Counted from the first letter of the stretch, positions 21,704 through 30,791 are shown. The stretch is 41,676 nt of DNA from JBEBGV01 sp040081265 (GCA_040081265.1 JBEBGV010000041.1:1-41676); one strand, 5' to 3'. Notes: generated by a model from the sequence alone, not told the origin. Made by a program: numbers and translations.

Positions 21704-24526
21704 ATGCCGGAGTGGAAAGACACCGTCAACCTGCCACGCACCGAGTTCCCGATGCGCGGGAACCTGCCGACCACCGAACCCGAGATGCTGGCCCGTTGGG
21801 AGGCCATGGATCTGTACGGACAGATTCGGGCGCGCCGGGCGGGTGCTCCGAAGTTCGTGCTGCACGACGGCCCGCCGTACGCCAACGGCCACATCCACCT
21901 CGGTCACGCACTCAACAAGATCCTCAAAGACCTGGTCGTCAAGTCGAAGACCATGGCCGGATTCGACGCACCCTATCAGCCGGGATACGACTGCCACGGC
22001 CTGCCGATCGAGCACAAGGTCGACAAGGAACTCGGGCCGAAGAAACGCACGATGACGGTGGCTGACATCAGGCGAGCCTGCCGCGCCTATGCCGAGGGAT
22101 TTGTCGGCATCATGACCGAGGAGTTCAAGCGCCTCGGCGTGCTCGGCGAATGGGACACGCCATACCTGACGATGGGGTTCAGGTATCAGGCCGACATCGC
22201 CCGCTGCCTGGGGCCGTTTGCCGAGAAGGGCCTCCTCTACAAGGGCAAGAAGCCGGTCCACTGGTGCATCCACTGCCGCACGGCGCTGGCCGAAGCAGAG
22301 GTTGAGTACGACAACCATTCGTCGCCCTCCATCTACGTCGAGTTCCCGCTGAATCCTGAGAGTGCAGCTGAACTTGCGGACCGCATCCCGACGCTCGCCG
22401 GACGCGACGTCTCGGTGCTCATCTGGACGACAACCCCGTGGACGATTCCGTCGAACCTGGCGGTCGCGTTCCATCCCGAGTTCGACTACGGCGCCTACGA
22501 CATCGAGGGCCGGGCGTTCATCGTCGCCGAAGGACTGGCGGAGCGCGTCGGCTCGGCGATCGGGCAGAAGCTTGAACACCCAGTCGCGCGAGCCAAGGGT
22601 GAGGCGTTTGAAGGCATCCGCTTCAGGCACCCGCTCTATGAACGCGATTCGGTGGGTGTGCTGGCGGACTACGTGACGCTCGAACAGGGCACCGGCGTCG
22701 TGCACACGGCACCCGGCCACGGCGCGGACGACTTCCTGACCGGCAAGAAGTACGGGCTCGATATTTATGCGCCTATCGGGCCTGACGGACGTTTCCTCGA
22801 CACGGTTCAACTGTTTGCGGGCGAGCGAGTGTGGGATGCGAACCCCAAGGTCGAAGCCGCGCTGGCCGAACGTGGGCACCTGAAGCACCGTCAGGTGTTC
22901 GAACACCAGTACCCGCACTGCTGGCGATGCCACAACCCGGTCATCTTCCTGGCGACGTCGCAGTGGTTCGTGCGGATGGACGGGGAGACTGCGGTCACCG
23001 GAGCCGATGGTGAACGGAGAACCCTTCGCCAGGCGGCGCAGCACGCGATCGACCACGAGGTACGGTGGATCCCGCCGTGGGGACACGACCGTATCTACAA
23101 CATGGTCACCAATCGCCCCGACTGGTGTATCTCGCGACAGCGGGCGTGGGGCGTCCCGATTCCTGCGGTCGATTGCACCTCGTGCGGGGAGGCAGTGCTC
23201 ACGCCCGAACTCGTGCAGCGCGCTGGCGACGTCTTCGAGCTCTACGGGGCCGACGCCTGGTACGAGCGTGACATTGCCGAGTTCCTGCCCGCAGGGTTTA
23301 CCTGTCCGGCGTGTGGCGGAACGTCGTTCGAACGCGAACGCGACATCCTCGACGTCTGGTTCGACTCGGGCTCGAGCCATGAGGCCGTGCTCCCACGAAA
23401 CGAGCGCCTGACCTGGCCGGCGGACATGTACCTCGAAGGCAGCGACCAGCACCGCGGGTGGTTTCAGAGCTCGCTGCTCGTCGCCCTCGCCACGCGGGAG
23501 CGTCCGCCCTATCGCGAAGTGCTGACGCACGGCTTCCTGATCGATCTCGAAGGCCGCAAGATGTCGAAGTCGGTCGGCAACGTGATCTCGCCGGCTGCTG
23601 TGATCAAGGAAAGCGGCGCGGAGATTCTCAGGCTCTGGGTCTCGATGAGCGAGTTCACCGAAGAACTCCGCGTCAGCAAGGAGATCCTGACCCGCGTCAG
23701 CGACGTCTATCGCAAGCTGCGCAACACCTGCAGGATTCTCGTGGCCAACCTCTATGACTTCGACCCGGCGACAGACAGCGTCGCGGTGGAGAAGCTGGAC
23801 GAAGTCGACCGCTACGCCCTGGCGCGTTTCGCAGAAGCGGCCGCACGGATCCGGCAGGCCTACACCGAGTACGAGTTCTCGACCGCCGCGCAGGCCTTGT
23901 CGATGCTGGCCACGGTGGACCTCAGCGCCTTCTACGTGGACGTCACCAAGGACCGGATGTATACGCTTGCCGCGCGGTCGCCCGAGAGACGATCGACGCA
24001 GACCGCGATGTTCCTCATCTGCGACGGGCTGGCGCGTCTGCTCGCGCCGATTCTGCCAATCACCGCCGATACGCTCTGGATGCACCTGCCGGGGCAGCGC
24101 GCGGCGTCGGTACACCTCGAAGACTTTCCGGCGACCGACCGTTTCCTCGATCCCGCGCTGACCGCGCGGTGGTCTCGTCTGCTCGAGGTGCGCGAGACCG
24201 TCCTCTCCGCACTCGAGGAACAGCGCAAGCTGAAGGTCATCGGCACCTCGCTCGGCGCGCGTGTCCGCCTGACCGCCGTCGGACCGATCGGCGCCATCCT
24301 CGAGGCCCACAAGGATCAGCTGCCGATGCTGTTCATTGTCTCGGACGTCGAGCTCACCGTGACCTCACCTGCCGCCACCGACAACGTGGCGGTGGAGGTG
24401 CAGAAGGCGCCGGGCGTGAAGTGCGAGCGCTGCTGGCGCTTCGTGCCTGGCGTACGATCCGAACCCGACGTGGCCGGCCTCTGTGACCGGTGCGTCGATG
24501 CGCTGGCCGAACCGGTCAACAGCTGA
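21704..24526 (+). CDS. ileS: Isoleucyl-tRNA synthetase
   Basis: A 940-residue class I synthetase. 'PPYANGHIHLGHALNKILKD' contains the HIGH-type motif (HLGH, 65-68), KMSKS is at 619-623, and the C-terminal zinc finger has C907-x2-C910 and C927-x2-C930. An editing domain with 'IWTTTPWTIPSNLAVAFHP' is present (about 242-260), so mischarged Val-tRNA can be cleared. It starts the run ileS-lspA-lgt-rluD-nudix; lspA begins two bases after its stop. Confidence 0.96.
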   Translation: MPEWKDTVNLPRTEFPMRGNLPTTEPEMLARWEAMDLYGQIRARRAGAPKFVLHDGPPYANGHIHLGHALNKILKDLVVKSKTMAGFDAPYQPGYDCHGLPIEHKVDKELGPKKRTMTVADIRRACRAYAEGFVGIMTEEFKRLGVLGEWDTPYLTMGFRYQADIARCLGPFAEKGLLYKGKKPVHWCIHCRTALAEAEVEYDNHSSPSIYVEFPLNPESAAELADRIPTLAGRDVSVLIWTTTPWTIPSNLAVAFHPEFDYGAYDIEGRAFIVAEGLAERVGSAIGQKLEHPVARAKGEAFEGIRFRHPLYERDSVGVLADYVTLEQGTGVVHTAPGHGADDFLTGKKYGLDIYAPIGPDGRFLDTVQLFAGERVWDANPKVEAALAERGHLKHRQVFEHQYPHCWRCHNPVIFLATSQWFVRMDGETAVTGADGERRTLRQAAQHAIDHEVRWIPPWGHDRIYNMVTNRPDWCISRQRAWGVPIPAVDCTSCGEAVLTPELVQRAGDVFELYGADAWYERDIAEFLPAGFTCPACGGTSFERERDILDVWFDSGSSHEAVLPRNERLTWPADMYLEGSDQHRGWFQSSLLVALATRERPPYREVLTHGFLIDLEGRKMSKSVGNVISPAAVIKESGAEILRLWVSMSEFTEELRVSKEILTRVSDVYRKLRNTCRILVANLYDFDPATDSVAVEKLDEVDRYALARFAEAAARIRQAYTEYEFSTAAQALSMLATVDLSAFYVDVTKDRMYTLAARSPERRSTQTAMFLICDGLARLLAPILPITADTLWMHLPGQRAASVHLEDFPATDRFLDPALTARWSRLLEVRETVLSALEEQRKLKVIGTSLGARVRLTAVGPIGAILEAHKDQLPMLFIVSDVELTVTSPAATDNVAVEVQKAPGVKCERCWRFVPGVRSEPDVAGLCDRCVDALAEPVNS

Positions 24527-24527
24527 C

Positions 24528-25022
24528 GTGCCGTCTCATCGTCGTCTCGAGTTCGTCGCCGTGCTGGTGGTCGTGATTCTCGACCAGGCAACCAAAGCTC
24601 TGGTTCGGGCCCGGTTCGAGCTGTTTGATTCGATCGAGGTCATTCCCGGGCTGTTGAACCTGACCAGGATCCACAACACGGGCGCCGCGTTCGGCATGCT
24701 CAACGGGGCCGATATGCCCTTCAAAACGGCCGTGCTCGCGCTGGTTGCCGCAGGAGCGCTGATTGGTCTGGCCCTCTATGCCGCCTCCCTGCCTGCTGAG
24801 CAGCGTATGACACGATTCGGCCTGGCGCTCATCATCGGCGGTGCGGCCGGCAACCTGATCGACCGGGTAGTCTCGGGCTACGTGGTCGACTTCGTCGACG
24901 TGTACTTCGGGTCGTGGCACTTCTGGGCCTTCAACGTGGCGGATGCGGCGATCACCGCCGGCGTTTCGCTGATGATCCTCGACATGCTGGGAGTAGGGCG
25001 CCGTGTTTCCGGAACTGTTTAG
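24528..25022 (+). CDS. lspA: Lipoprotein signal peptidase II
   Basis: A 164-residue membrane aspartyl protease that cleaves prolipoprotein signal peptides after Lgt modification. Four hydrophobic segments are visible; catalytic aspartates lie in 'NLIDRVVSGYVVDFVDV' and 'FNVADAAIT'. 'NTGAAFGML' is the usual LspA motif. GTG 24528 directly follows ileS; the in-frame codons upstream are inside ileS. It overlaps lgt by 20 bases, so both lipoprotein enzymes are co-expressed. Confidence 0.93.
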   Translation: MPSHRRLEFVAVLVVVILDQATKALVRARFELFDSIEVIPGLLNLTRIHNTGAAFGMLNGADMPFKTAVLALVAAGALIGLALYAASLPAEQRMTRFGLALIIGGAAGNLIDRVVSGYVVDFVDVYFGSWHFWAFNVADAAITAGVSLMILDMLGVGRRVSGTV

Positions 25023-25809
25023 CTTCGGCCCGATCACGATCTACAGCTACGGGGTGCTGCTGGCGACGTCGTACCTGCTCGGGCTGCATCTGGCCCGGTT
25101 GCGGGCGAAGCGCTGGGGACTGGACGGCAACCGGGTGCTCGACCTCGGCATCTACATCATCATCGCGGCGCTGATCGGCGCGAAGCTGATGCTGCTGGTG
25201 GTGGACTTCGACCAGTTCCGTCGCTCACCGGCCGACCTGGTTTCCCTGGCGCGCTCGGCGGGCGTTTTCTACGGCGGCCTGATCGCAGCCGTCGGCGTGG
25301 CGTTCTGGTACATCGCACGGCACCGGCTGCCCTTCTGGACAACGTGTGACGTGTTCGCCCCCGGCATCGCCCTTGGCCACGTCACCGGACGTCTCGGGTG
25401 CTTCGCCGCCGGCTGCTGCTACGGCAAGCCCACTGCGGTGGCGTGGGGCGTGACCTTCACCAATCCGCTTGCGGCCGCCAATGTCGGGACGCCACTGGGG
25501 ATTGCCCTGCACCCGACGCAGTTGTACGAGGCAGGTGCAGAGCTGTTGATTCTGATTTTCCTGCTCGCCAGCGAGCGCCGCGGACACCGGTTTGCGGGCA
25601 GAACCTTCTGGACATATCTCTTCCTCTACGCGGCCTCGCGCTACGTCGTCGAAATCTATCGCGGCGATCCACGCGGCGTCGTGTTCGGCGTGATGTCCAC
25701 GTCGCAGTTCATCTCCGCGATTCTGGCGCCGCTGAGCATTGCCATGCTCGTCTGGCTTTCGCGCGTCACGTCGCAGAATCCGTTGACGCCCGGGAAGGCA
25801 GCAGCATAG
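25003..25809 (+). CDS. lgt: Prolipoprotein diacylglyceryl transferase
   Basis: A 268-residue multi-pass enzyme adding diacylglycerol to the lipobox cysteine. 'GRLGCFAAGCCYGKPT' (around residue 130-145) and 'HPTQLYE' are the conserved Lgt signature; 'FYGGLIAAVG' has Tyr where E. coli has the HGG histidine, as in many other bacteria. Its GTG start lies inside lspA. The TPR lipoprotein at 33842 is a probable client in the window. Confidence 0.95.
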   Translation: MFPELFSFGPITIYSYGVLLATSYLLGLHLARLRAKRWGLDGNRVLDLGIYIIIAALIGAKLMLLVVDFDQFRRSPADLVSLARSAGVFYGGLIAAVGVAFWYIARHRLPFWTTCDVFAPGIALGHVTGRLGCFAAGCCYGKPTAVAWGVTFTNPLAAANVGTPLGIALHPTQLYEAGAELLILIFLLASERRGHRFAGRTFWTYLFLYAASRYVVEIYRGDPRGVVFGVMSTSQFISAILAPLSIAMLVWLSRVTSQNPLTPGKAAA

Positions 25810-25812
25810 ACC

Positions 25813-26781
25813 GTGGACGAACAGGACATCACCGTTTCGTCCGACGACGAGGGTGAACGGCTCGATCGGTTTCTGGTCGCCCAGCTCGGGGGGTATTCAC
25901 GCTCGCAGGTGCAGCGGCTGATTGCCGAAGGGGGCATCACCATCACGGGACGGACGGCGCGTCCAAACCTGACGCTGCACGAAGGCGACGTGGTGCGGGT
26001 CGGTCTCGCCGAGGCCCAGCCGTCGGAGATTGCACCCGAGGCCCTGCCCGTCGAAATCCTGTATCAGGATGCCGACGTCGCCGTGCTCAACAAGCCGGCG
26101 GGTATGGTGGTGCACCCTGCCGCGGGTCACGCGTCCGGGACGCTGGTCAACGCGCTCCTGCATCACCTGACTGACCTCAGCGGCATCGGAGGTGAACTCA
26201 GGCCGGGGATCGTGCACCGGCTGGATCGCGGCACGTCCGGAGTGATGGTCGTGGCCAAGAATGACGCGGCACATCAGGAACTGGCACGCCAGTTTCACGA
26301 CCGCGAGGTCGAGAAGGAGTATGTCGCGCTGGTCTGGGGGCTGGTGCAGGCCGGGCGTCGCATCGAAGCGGCCATTGGCCGCGACCCGGGTAATCGGCTC
26401 AAGATGTCGTCACGCTCGAGCCGGGCACGGCACGCGGTCACGCGCATCACCCGTGCGCACCAGATGCCTGGCCTGACATTGTGCCAGGTGGCGATTCATA
26501 CCGGCCGCACGCACCAGATTCGGGTGCACCTGAGCGCCATCGGCCATCCGATCGTCGGCGACAGTCTGTATGGCGGGGTCCATCGCCGCGTCGCAGGCGA
26601 CATCAAGGCTGTGCAGCGACTCGAGCGTCCGTTTCTGCATGCGGCACGGCTGGCATTCACGCATCCACGCGACGGCCGTCGCATGGAATTCATTGCACCG
26701 CTCCCGGCTGACCTCTCCGCGGTACTCGACGATCTTCCCGGATGGCCACCAGTGGCCAAGGGCGAGCGAGGACATGAGTGA
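25813..26781 (+). CDS. rluD: RluD-type 23S rRNA pseudouridine synthase
   Basis: A 322-residue enzyme that makes pseudouridines in 23S rRNA helix 69. The N-terminal S4 RNA-binding domain ('SQVQRLIAEGGITITG', residues ~14-65) precedes the synthase domain with catalytic Asp in 'HRLDRGTSGVMVVAKND'; 'GRTHQIRVHLSAIGHPI' is also classic. GTG start, three bases after the lgt stop. RluA-family paralogues with other targets cannot be excluded. Confidence 0.88.
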   Translation: MDEQDITVSSDDEGERLDRFLVAQLGGYSRSQVQRLIAEGGITITGRTARPNLTLHEGDVVRVGLAEAQPSEIAPEALPVEILYQDADVAVLNKPAGMVVHPAAGHASGTLVNALLHHLTDLSGIGGELRPGIVHRLDRGTSGVMVVAKNDAAHQELARQFHDREVEKEYVALVWGLVQAGRRIEAAIGRDPGNRLKMSSRSSRARHAVTRITRAHQMPGLTLCQVAIHTGRTHQIRVHLSAIGHPIVGDSLYGGVHRRVAGDIKAVQRLERPFLHAARLAFTHPRDGRRMEFIAPLPADLSAVLDDLPGWPPVAKGERGHE

Positions 26782-27311
26782 TGACGACACCACCGGTCCC
26801 TCACCACGTCCGACCGATCTTCCAGGGCCGTATCTTCAACGTGGTCGTCGAGTCGGTGACGCTGCCCCGGGGCGAGCAACTTGATGTCGAGCTGGTGCGG
26901 CACCCGGGATCAGTCGTGATCATCCCGGTGACTGACGCTGGCGAGATCATCCTGGTGCGTCAGTATCGCCATGCCATCGCCCGGTGGGTGTGGGAACTGC
27001 CTGCAGGCTGTCTGAAGCCTGGCGAAGATCCTGAACAGGCTGCGAGCCGGGAGTGTCACGAAGAAATCGGCCTCGTGCCCGGCCATGTTCAGAGTGTCGG
27101 TGCCTTCTTTCCTTCACCTGGGTACTGCGATGAGGAAATGCACATCTTCAAGGCCACCGCATTGCGCCAGCCCCGCAGTGACGAAACAGCGCGGCCCGAC
27201 GACGATGAGGACATCGAGCCGCAGGCGTTCCCGCCGGCGGCCATCAGGCGGATGATCGCGGCAGGCGAGATTATCGACCTGAAGACCGTCGCCGGGCTTT
27301 CGCTGCTCTGA
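26781..27311 (+). CDS. Nudix hydrolase (ADP-ribose pyrophosphatase-like)
   Basis: A 176-residue hydrolase. The Nudix box 'GCLKPGEDPEQAASRECHEE' followed by IGL fits Gx5Ex7REUxEExGU exactly. The 'GRIFNVVVESVTLPRGEQ' start and 'VRQYRHAI..WVWELPAG' middle are typical of ADP-ribose pyrophosphatases. The ATG shares a base with the rluD stop. Its last 41 bases run antisense to the end of lon, an unusually deep convergent overlap. Confidence 0.85.
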   Translation: MTTPPVPHHVRPIFQGRIFNVVVESVTLPRGEQLDVELVRHPGSVVIIPVTDAGEIILVRQYRHAIARWVWELPAGCLKPGEDPEQAASRECHEEIGLVPGHVQSVGAFFPSPGYCDEEMHIFKATALRQPRSDETARPDDDEDIEPQAFPPAAIRRMIAAGEIIDLKTVAGLSLL

Positions 27312-29751
27312 CCGCCCTGCCGCCGCGCGGTGGCCTCGCCTTCACCTTCGCCCGAACCTTGGCTGTCGCCCGGGGGGTGAGCGCGAGCTTCAGCACTTCA
27401 TCGACCACCTGCACGTAGTGAATCTCGAGTTCGGCACGCAGTTCAGGCGTGAGGTCCTCGTTGACGTTCTTCTCGTTCTGCCTGGGAAGGATGAGCTCGC
27501 GGATGCCGACGCGGCGCGCAGCCAGCACCTTTTCCTTGATTCCCCCCACGGGAAGAACGCGGCCCGACAGCGTGATCTCGCCCGTCATCGCGATGTCACC
27601 GCGCACGGGGCGTCCGGTGATCTCAGAGGCCAGTGCGGTGGCGATGGTCACTCCAGCCGATGGTCCATCCTTGGGAATGGCGCCAGACGGCACGTGCAGG
27701 TGCACCTCAGCGTTCTTGAAGAACTCGGGATCGGCACCAAACGTCTTCGCGTGCGCGCGCAGCCAGGAGAGTGCCGCACGTGCAGATTCCTTCATCACAT
27801 CACCGAGCTGTCCGGTCAGGGTCAGCGTTCCAGTGCCGGCCATGCGTGAGGCTTCAATGAAGAGGACGTCGCCGCCGGCGGGCGTCCAGGCCAGTCCGAT
27901 CGCCACCCCTGGCTTTGCGGTTCGCGCCGTCATTTCCTCATCGAGGAACCTGGGGGCACCAAGCATGGCCGTCACGACGGCCGGTGTGACCTTCAACGCT
28001 GAGTCATTGCCCTCGGCGCGACGGCGAGCCGCCTTGCGGCACAGCGAGCCGATTTCCCGTTCGAGGTTGCGAACACCGGCTTCGCGGGTGAAGCCCCGGA
28101 TGATGGCGCGAATGGCCGCGTCGGTGAAGGCGATCTGTTTCGAGGTCAGCCCGTTGTTGAGGATCTGCTTCTGCACCAGATGATCGCGCGCGATGGCGAG
28201 CTTTTCTTCTTCGGTGTAACCCGGGATCTCCAGCACCTCCATGCGGTCACGCAGGGCGGGTGGAATCGGATCAAGGACGTTGGCCGTGGTGATGAACAAC
28301 ACTTCCGACAGGTCGAACGGCACGTCGAGGTAATGGTCGCGGAACGTGACGTTCTGTTCAGGGTCGAGCACCTCGAGAAGCGCCGACGCCGGGTCACCGC
28401 GGAAGTCGTTGCCGAGCTTGTCGATCTCGTCGAGGATGAACACCGGGTTCTTCGACTCAGCGCGGCGCAGTCCCTGGATGATCTGGCCCGGCAGCGCACC
28501 GATGTAAGTGCGCCGATGGCCGCGAATCTCGGCTTCGTCCCGCATGCCACCGAGCGACACGCGAACGAACTTTCGATCGAGCGAATGCGCGATCGATCTG
28601 GCCAGCGACGTCTTGCCGACGCCCGGCGGCCCGACAAAACAGAGGATTGGTCCCTTCACCGCCGGATTGAGTTTCCGGACCGCCAGGTACTCCAGGATGC
28701 GGTCCTTCGCCTTCTCCAGACCCGAGTGATCGGAATCGAGCGTGCTCTTGGTGCGCGTGAGATCGATGACCTCGTCGGTCCGGACTTCCCACGGCAGCAT
28801 CACGAGCCAGTCCAGATAGGTGCGCGAGACGGTGTACTCGGCCGCAGCCACCGGCATCTTGGCCAGGCGATCAAGCTCGCGGAGGGCTTCTTTCTTGACC
28901 GTCTCCGGCATACCCGCGGCTTCAATCTTCGTGCGCAGGTCCTCGATTTCGCGGGTCTGATCGTCGCCTTCGCCGAGTTCCTTCTGGATCGCCTTCATCT
29001 GCTCGCGCAGGAAATATTCGCGCTGGTTCTTGCCCACCTCCGACTGCACCTGCGACTGGATACGTGAGCCCAGCTCCAGAACCTCGAGCTCCTTGATGAG
29101 GATCCGGTTCAACGTATCCATCCGACCCCGGACATCGAGCGTCTCGAGCACTTCCTGTTTCACCGCGGTCGGAATCGTCGTGAGGCTCGAGGCGATGAAG
29201 TCGGTCAGCCGGCCAGGCTCGGTGATGTTCGACGCCAGTGTCTGAAGGTCGTCCGACAGGAGCGGTGACAGCGACACGACCTGCTGGAAGTTGGTCTTGA
29301 TGTTGCGCAGCAGCGCATCGATCTCGAGGCGATCCTTGTCGTCGAACGACTCTCCGGCCAGGGTGACCTTCGCGCGGAGGTACGGCGTGGCCGTCGTGAT
29401 TTCGTCGATGGAGATTCGTGCGAGGCCCTGAACGATCAGGCGCAGGCTGCCATCGGGCAGCTTGAACATCTTGTGGACGTGGCTGGCCGTACCGACCGGG
29501 TGCAGATCAGCCTGGAGAGGCTCGTCCACGGATCCGTCGCGCTGGGTGAAGACGCCGATGATCTTTCCGCCCCCGATGGCCTCGTCAATCAGGCGAACCG
29601 AACTCTCCCTCGCCACCGCGAGGGGCATGAAGGAATTCGGGAAAAGGACCGTGTCGCGAAGGGGCAGAATCGGCAGTTCATCGGGGAGCGTCAAGGGCCG
29701 TTCGTCGGTCAACGGCTCTTCCAGCTCCAGGGTCTGGTCGTGATCACTCAT
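27271..29751 (-). CDS. lon: ATP-dependent protease Lon
   Basis: An 826-residue Lon. N-terminal substrate domain, Walker A 'GPPGVGKT' at 374-381, and the Ser-Lys dyad S698 ('KDGPSAGVT') and K741 ('IKEKVLAARR'), spaced 43 residues as in E. coli. It degrades damaged and regulatory proteins. The C-terminus has an extra, very basic tail of about 30 residues ('KVRAKVKARPPRGGRAVRAA') partly encoded in the overlap with the Nudix gene. ATG 29751 is supported by the N-terminal 'LPDELPILPLRDTVLFPNSF'. Confidence 0.95.
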   Translation of the reverse strand: MSDHDQTLELEEPLTDERPLTLPDELPILPLRDTVLFPNSFMPLAVARESSVRLIDEAIGGGKIIGVFTQRDGSVDEPLQADLHPVGTASHVHKMFKLPDGSLRLIVQGLARISIDEITTATPYLRAKVTLAGESFDDKDRLEIDALLRNIKTNFQQVVSLSPLLSDDLQTLASNITEPGRLTDFIASSLTTIPTAVKQEVLETLDVRGRMDTLNRILIKELEVLELGSRIQSQVQSEVGKNQREYFLREQMKAIQKELGEGDDQTREIEDLRTKIEAAGMPETVKKEALRELDRLAKMPVAAAEYTVSRTYLDWLVMLPWEVRTDEVIDLTRTKSTLDSDHSGLEKAKDRILEYLAVRKLNPAVKGPILCFVGPPGVGKTSLARSIAHSLDRKFVRVSLGGMRDEAEIRGHRRTYIGALPGQIIQGLRRAESKNPVFILDEIDKLGNDFRGDPASALLEVLDPEQNVTFRDHYLDVPFDLSEVLFITTANVLDPIPPALRDRMEVLEIPGYTEEEKLAIARDHLVQKQILNNGLTSKQIAFTDAAIRAIIRGFTREAGVRNLEREIGSLCRKAARRRAEGNDSALKVTPAVVTAMLGAPRFLDEEMTARTAKPGVAIGLAWTPAGGDVLFIEASRMAGTGTLTLTGQLGDVMKESARAALSWLRAHAKTFGADPEFFKNAEVHLHVPSGAIPKDGPSAGVTIATALASEITGRPVRGDIAMTGEITLSGRVLPVGGIKEKVLAARRVGIRELILPRQNEKNVNEDLTPELRAELEIHYVQVVDEVLKLALTPRATAKVRAKVKARPPRGGRAVRAAKARRRSSGR

Positions 29752-29833
29752 TCGGTAGGCGTGATGATACCGGGGTGGGGCGGAGTTGGTAAAACGAGGG
29801 AAGGACGCGTCGGCGGGTGCCAGCGCACGATGT

Positions 29834-29869
29834 GCGAGGCCGCCCGGCGTCAGAGCCGGGCGGCCTCGC
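29834..29869. terminator. Strong hairpin between the DksA-type gene and lon
   Basis: 15-bp perfect stem GCGAGGCCGCCCGGC / GCCGGGCGGCCTCGC, loop GTCAGA, starting eight bases beyond the DksA-type stop. It lacks a T-run but is very stable; it probably separates the two leftward transcription units. Confidence 0.65.
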
Positions 29870-29876
29870 CACAGTC

Positions 29877-30329
29877 TTACGAGTTGGGCATGTCGAGAAA
29901 CAGGTTCGACGAACCACGCCGCTGAGCCAGAAGGCGCTCGCGCTGTGCGGAGTTCTCGCGTTCCTGCTCGCAGTCCTTGCAGCGAACCGCGAAGGGCAGC
30001 GCACGCAGGCGGGCCTCGGCGATTTCGTCACCGCACTCGAAGCAGTTCCCGTAGGTGTTTTCGCCGAGACGACGCAGCGCTTCGTTGACCTTGTTGAGCG
30101 TCTCGCTCTTCATCTGGATGAGCGCGAACTCGATATCTTCCTGGATATCGACCTCCGAGCTCTCACCCTGATCGATCACGTCGCGCTCCCTGCCGTTGTC
30201 GGCGCGAACGTCGCGAATCCTGCCCTGAACCTCGGTCATCAACTCGCGGCGGCGGTCCTCGAGCATCTTCTTGAGCTCGCGATAGCGGCTGGTCTTAGAT
30301 GCCGTCTTAGTGCTTTTCGTCGTCGCCAT
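29877..30329 (-). CDS. DksA/TraR family zinc-finger transcription factor
   Basis: A 150-residue protein with a coiled coil (about 15-95) and a C4 zinc finger 'CFECGDEIAEARLRALPFAV' followed by RCKDCE. DksA-like proteins enter the RNA polymerase secondary channel and, with ppGpp, retune rRNA and amino-acid promoters; the Rel gene is 1.2 kb away. The coiled-coil tip carries 'DQGESSEVDIQED' with acidic residues as expected. A Lys/Thr-rich N-terminus precedes the core. It may be a DksA or a shorter TraR-like paralogue. Confidence 0.87.
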   Translation of the reverse strand: MATTKSTKTASKTSRYRELKKMLEDRRRELMTEVQGRIRDVRADNGRERDVIDQGESSEVDIQEDIEFALIQMKSETLNKVNEALRRLGENTYGNCFECGDEIAEARLRALPFAVRCKDCEQERENSAQRERLLAQRRGSSNLFLDMPNS

Positions 30330-30403
30330 GATGTCCTCACCGCTCCTTCCCGTAGGTCAACTTCCCCGCAGGTCAAATGAAATGGTCGTTCGTTGTGCGC
30401 CGC

Positions 30404-30409
30404 TATAAT
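30404..30409 (+). promoter_or_regulatory. -10 box at the edge of the AT-rich control region
   Basis: TATAAT on the + strand, upstream of a possible small ORF at 30455. No good -35. Confidence 0.4.
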
Positions 30410-30454
30410 GCAATCGAAGTGCCGAATCTGATATGACGCCCGAAGGAGCGTAAG

Positions 30455-30682
30455 ATGAATGGGGACCCTCTCAATTATTGGCAGGTCCCATCGTCCGTAA
30501 CTCGCTCCTGGATGGCTCTTTATCGTCTGAAACCACCTGCCAGCTGTTATCAATTCCGCCATTTAGACGCCAGACCCTCCCCAAGGGTTCGTTTCTTCTT
30601 CGTCCTACAAAAGGGACGGAAGAATTGCACCGTGACACGGCGTTTCAGAGTGAAGAACTTCGCAGCAGTCAAAAAGTATTGA
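30455..30682 (+). CDS. Possible small basic protein (uncertain)
   Basis: A 75-residue frame with a well-placed ribosome site (AAGGAG at 30443-30448, six bases before the ATG) and a TATAAT 46 bases upstream. The product is basic, with an aromatic start ('NGDPLNYWQVP') and a Lys/Arg-rich end. No family is recognised and codon use is less GC-rich than in neighbours. It could equally be the body of a small RNA or a leader; a CCCT/AAGGG hairpin at about 30577-30590 followed by T-rich sequence lies inside it. Confidence 0.3.
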   Translation: MNGDPLNYWQVPSSVTRSWMALYRLKPPASCYQFRHLDARPSPRVRFFFVLQKGRKNCTVTRRFRVKNFAAVKKY

Positions 30683-30744
30683 CTGTAGATATATCTACAA
30701 AATGATTGATTGCGGTCATTGTGTCTAATTCGAGAGATCTCTCG
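30666..30744. promoter_or_regulatory. Cluster of three perfect inverted repeats upstream of rpmB
   Basis: Within an AT-rich patch lie CAGTCAA-N6-TTGACTG (30666-30685), the 16-bp palindrome TGTAGATATATCTACA (30684-30699) and the 14-bp palindrome CGAGAGATCTCTCG (30731-30744). A TTGACT -35-like hexamer (30679-30684) with AATGAT 16 bases on (30701-30706) brackets the central palindrome, as in a repressor-controlled promoter. The next gene in this direction is rpmB, 120 bases downstream. The regulator is unknown; palindromes of the TATATCTA type are used by PadR-like factors. Confidence 0.6.
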
Positions 30745-30791
30745 CCGCCAGCCACCGGAGCTTCGTGCTCGCTCGTACGACAACGACCTGC

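Noticed and set aside
21689..24310. 873-residue open frame antisense to ileS
   Set aside because: Arg/His/Gly-rich composition without motifs, fully opposite a clear ileS.
30455..30600. 6S RNA or other named small RNA
   Set aside because: No closing stem or conserved bulge pattern found; left as an unassigned region.
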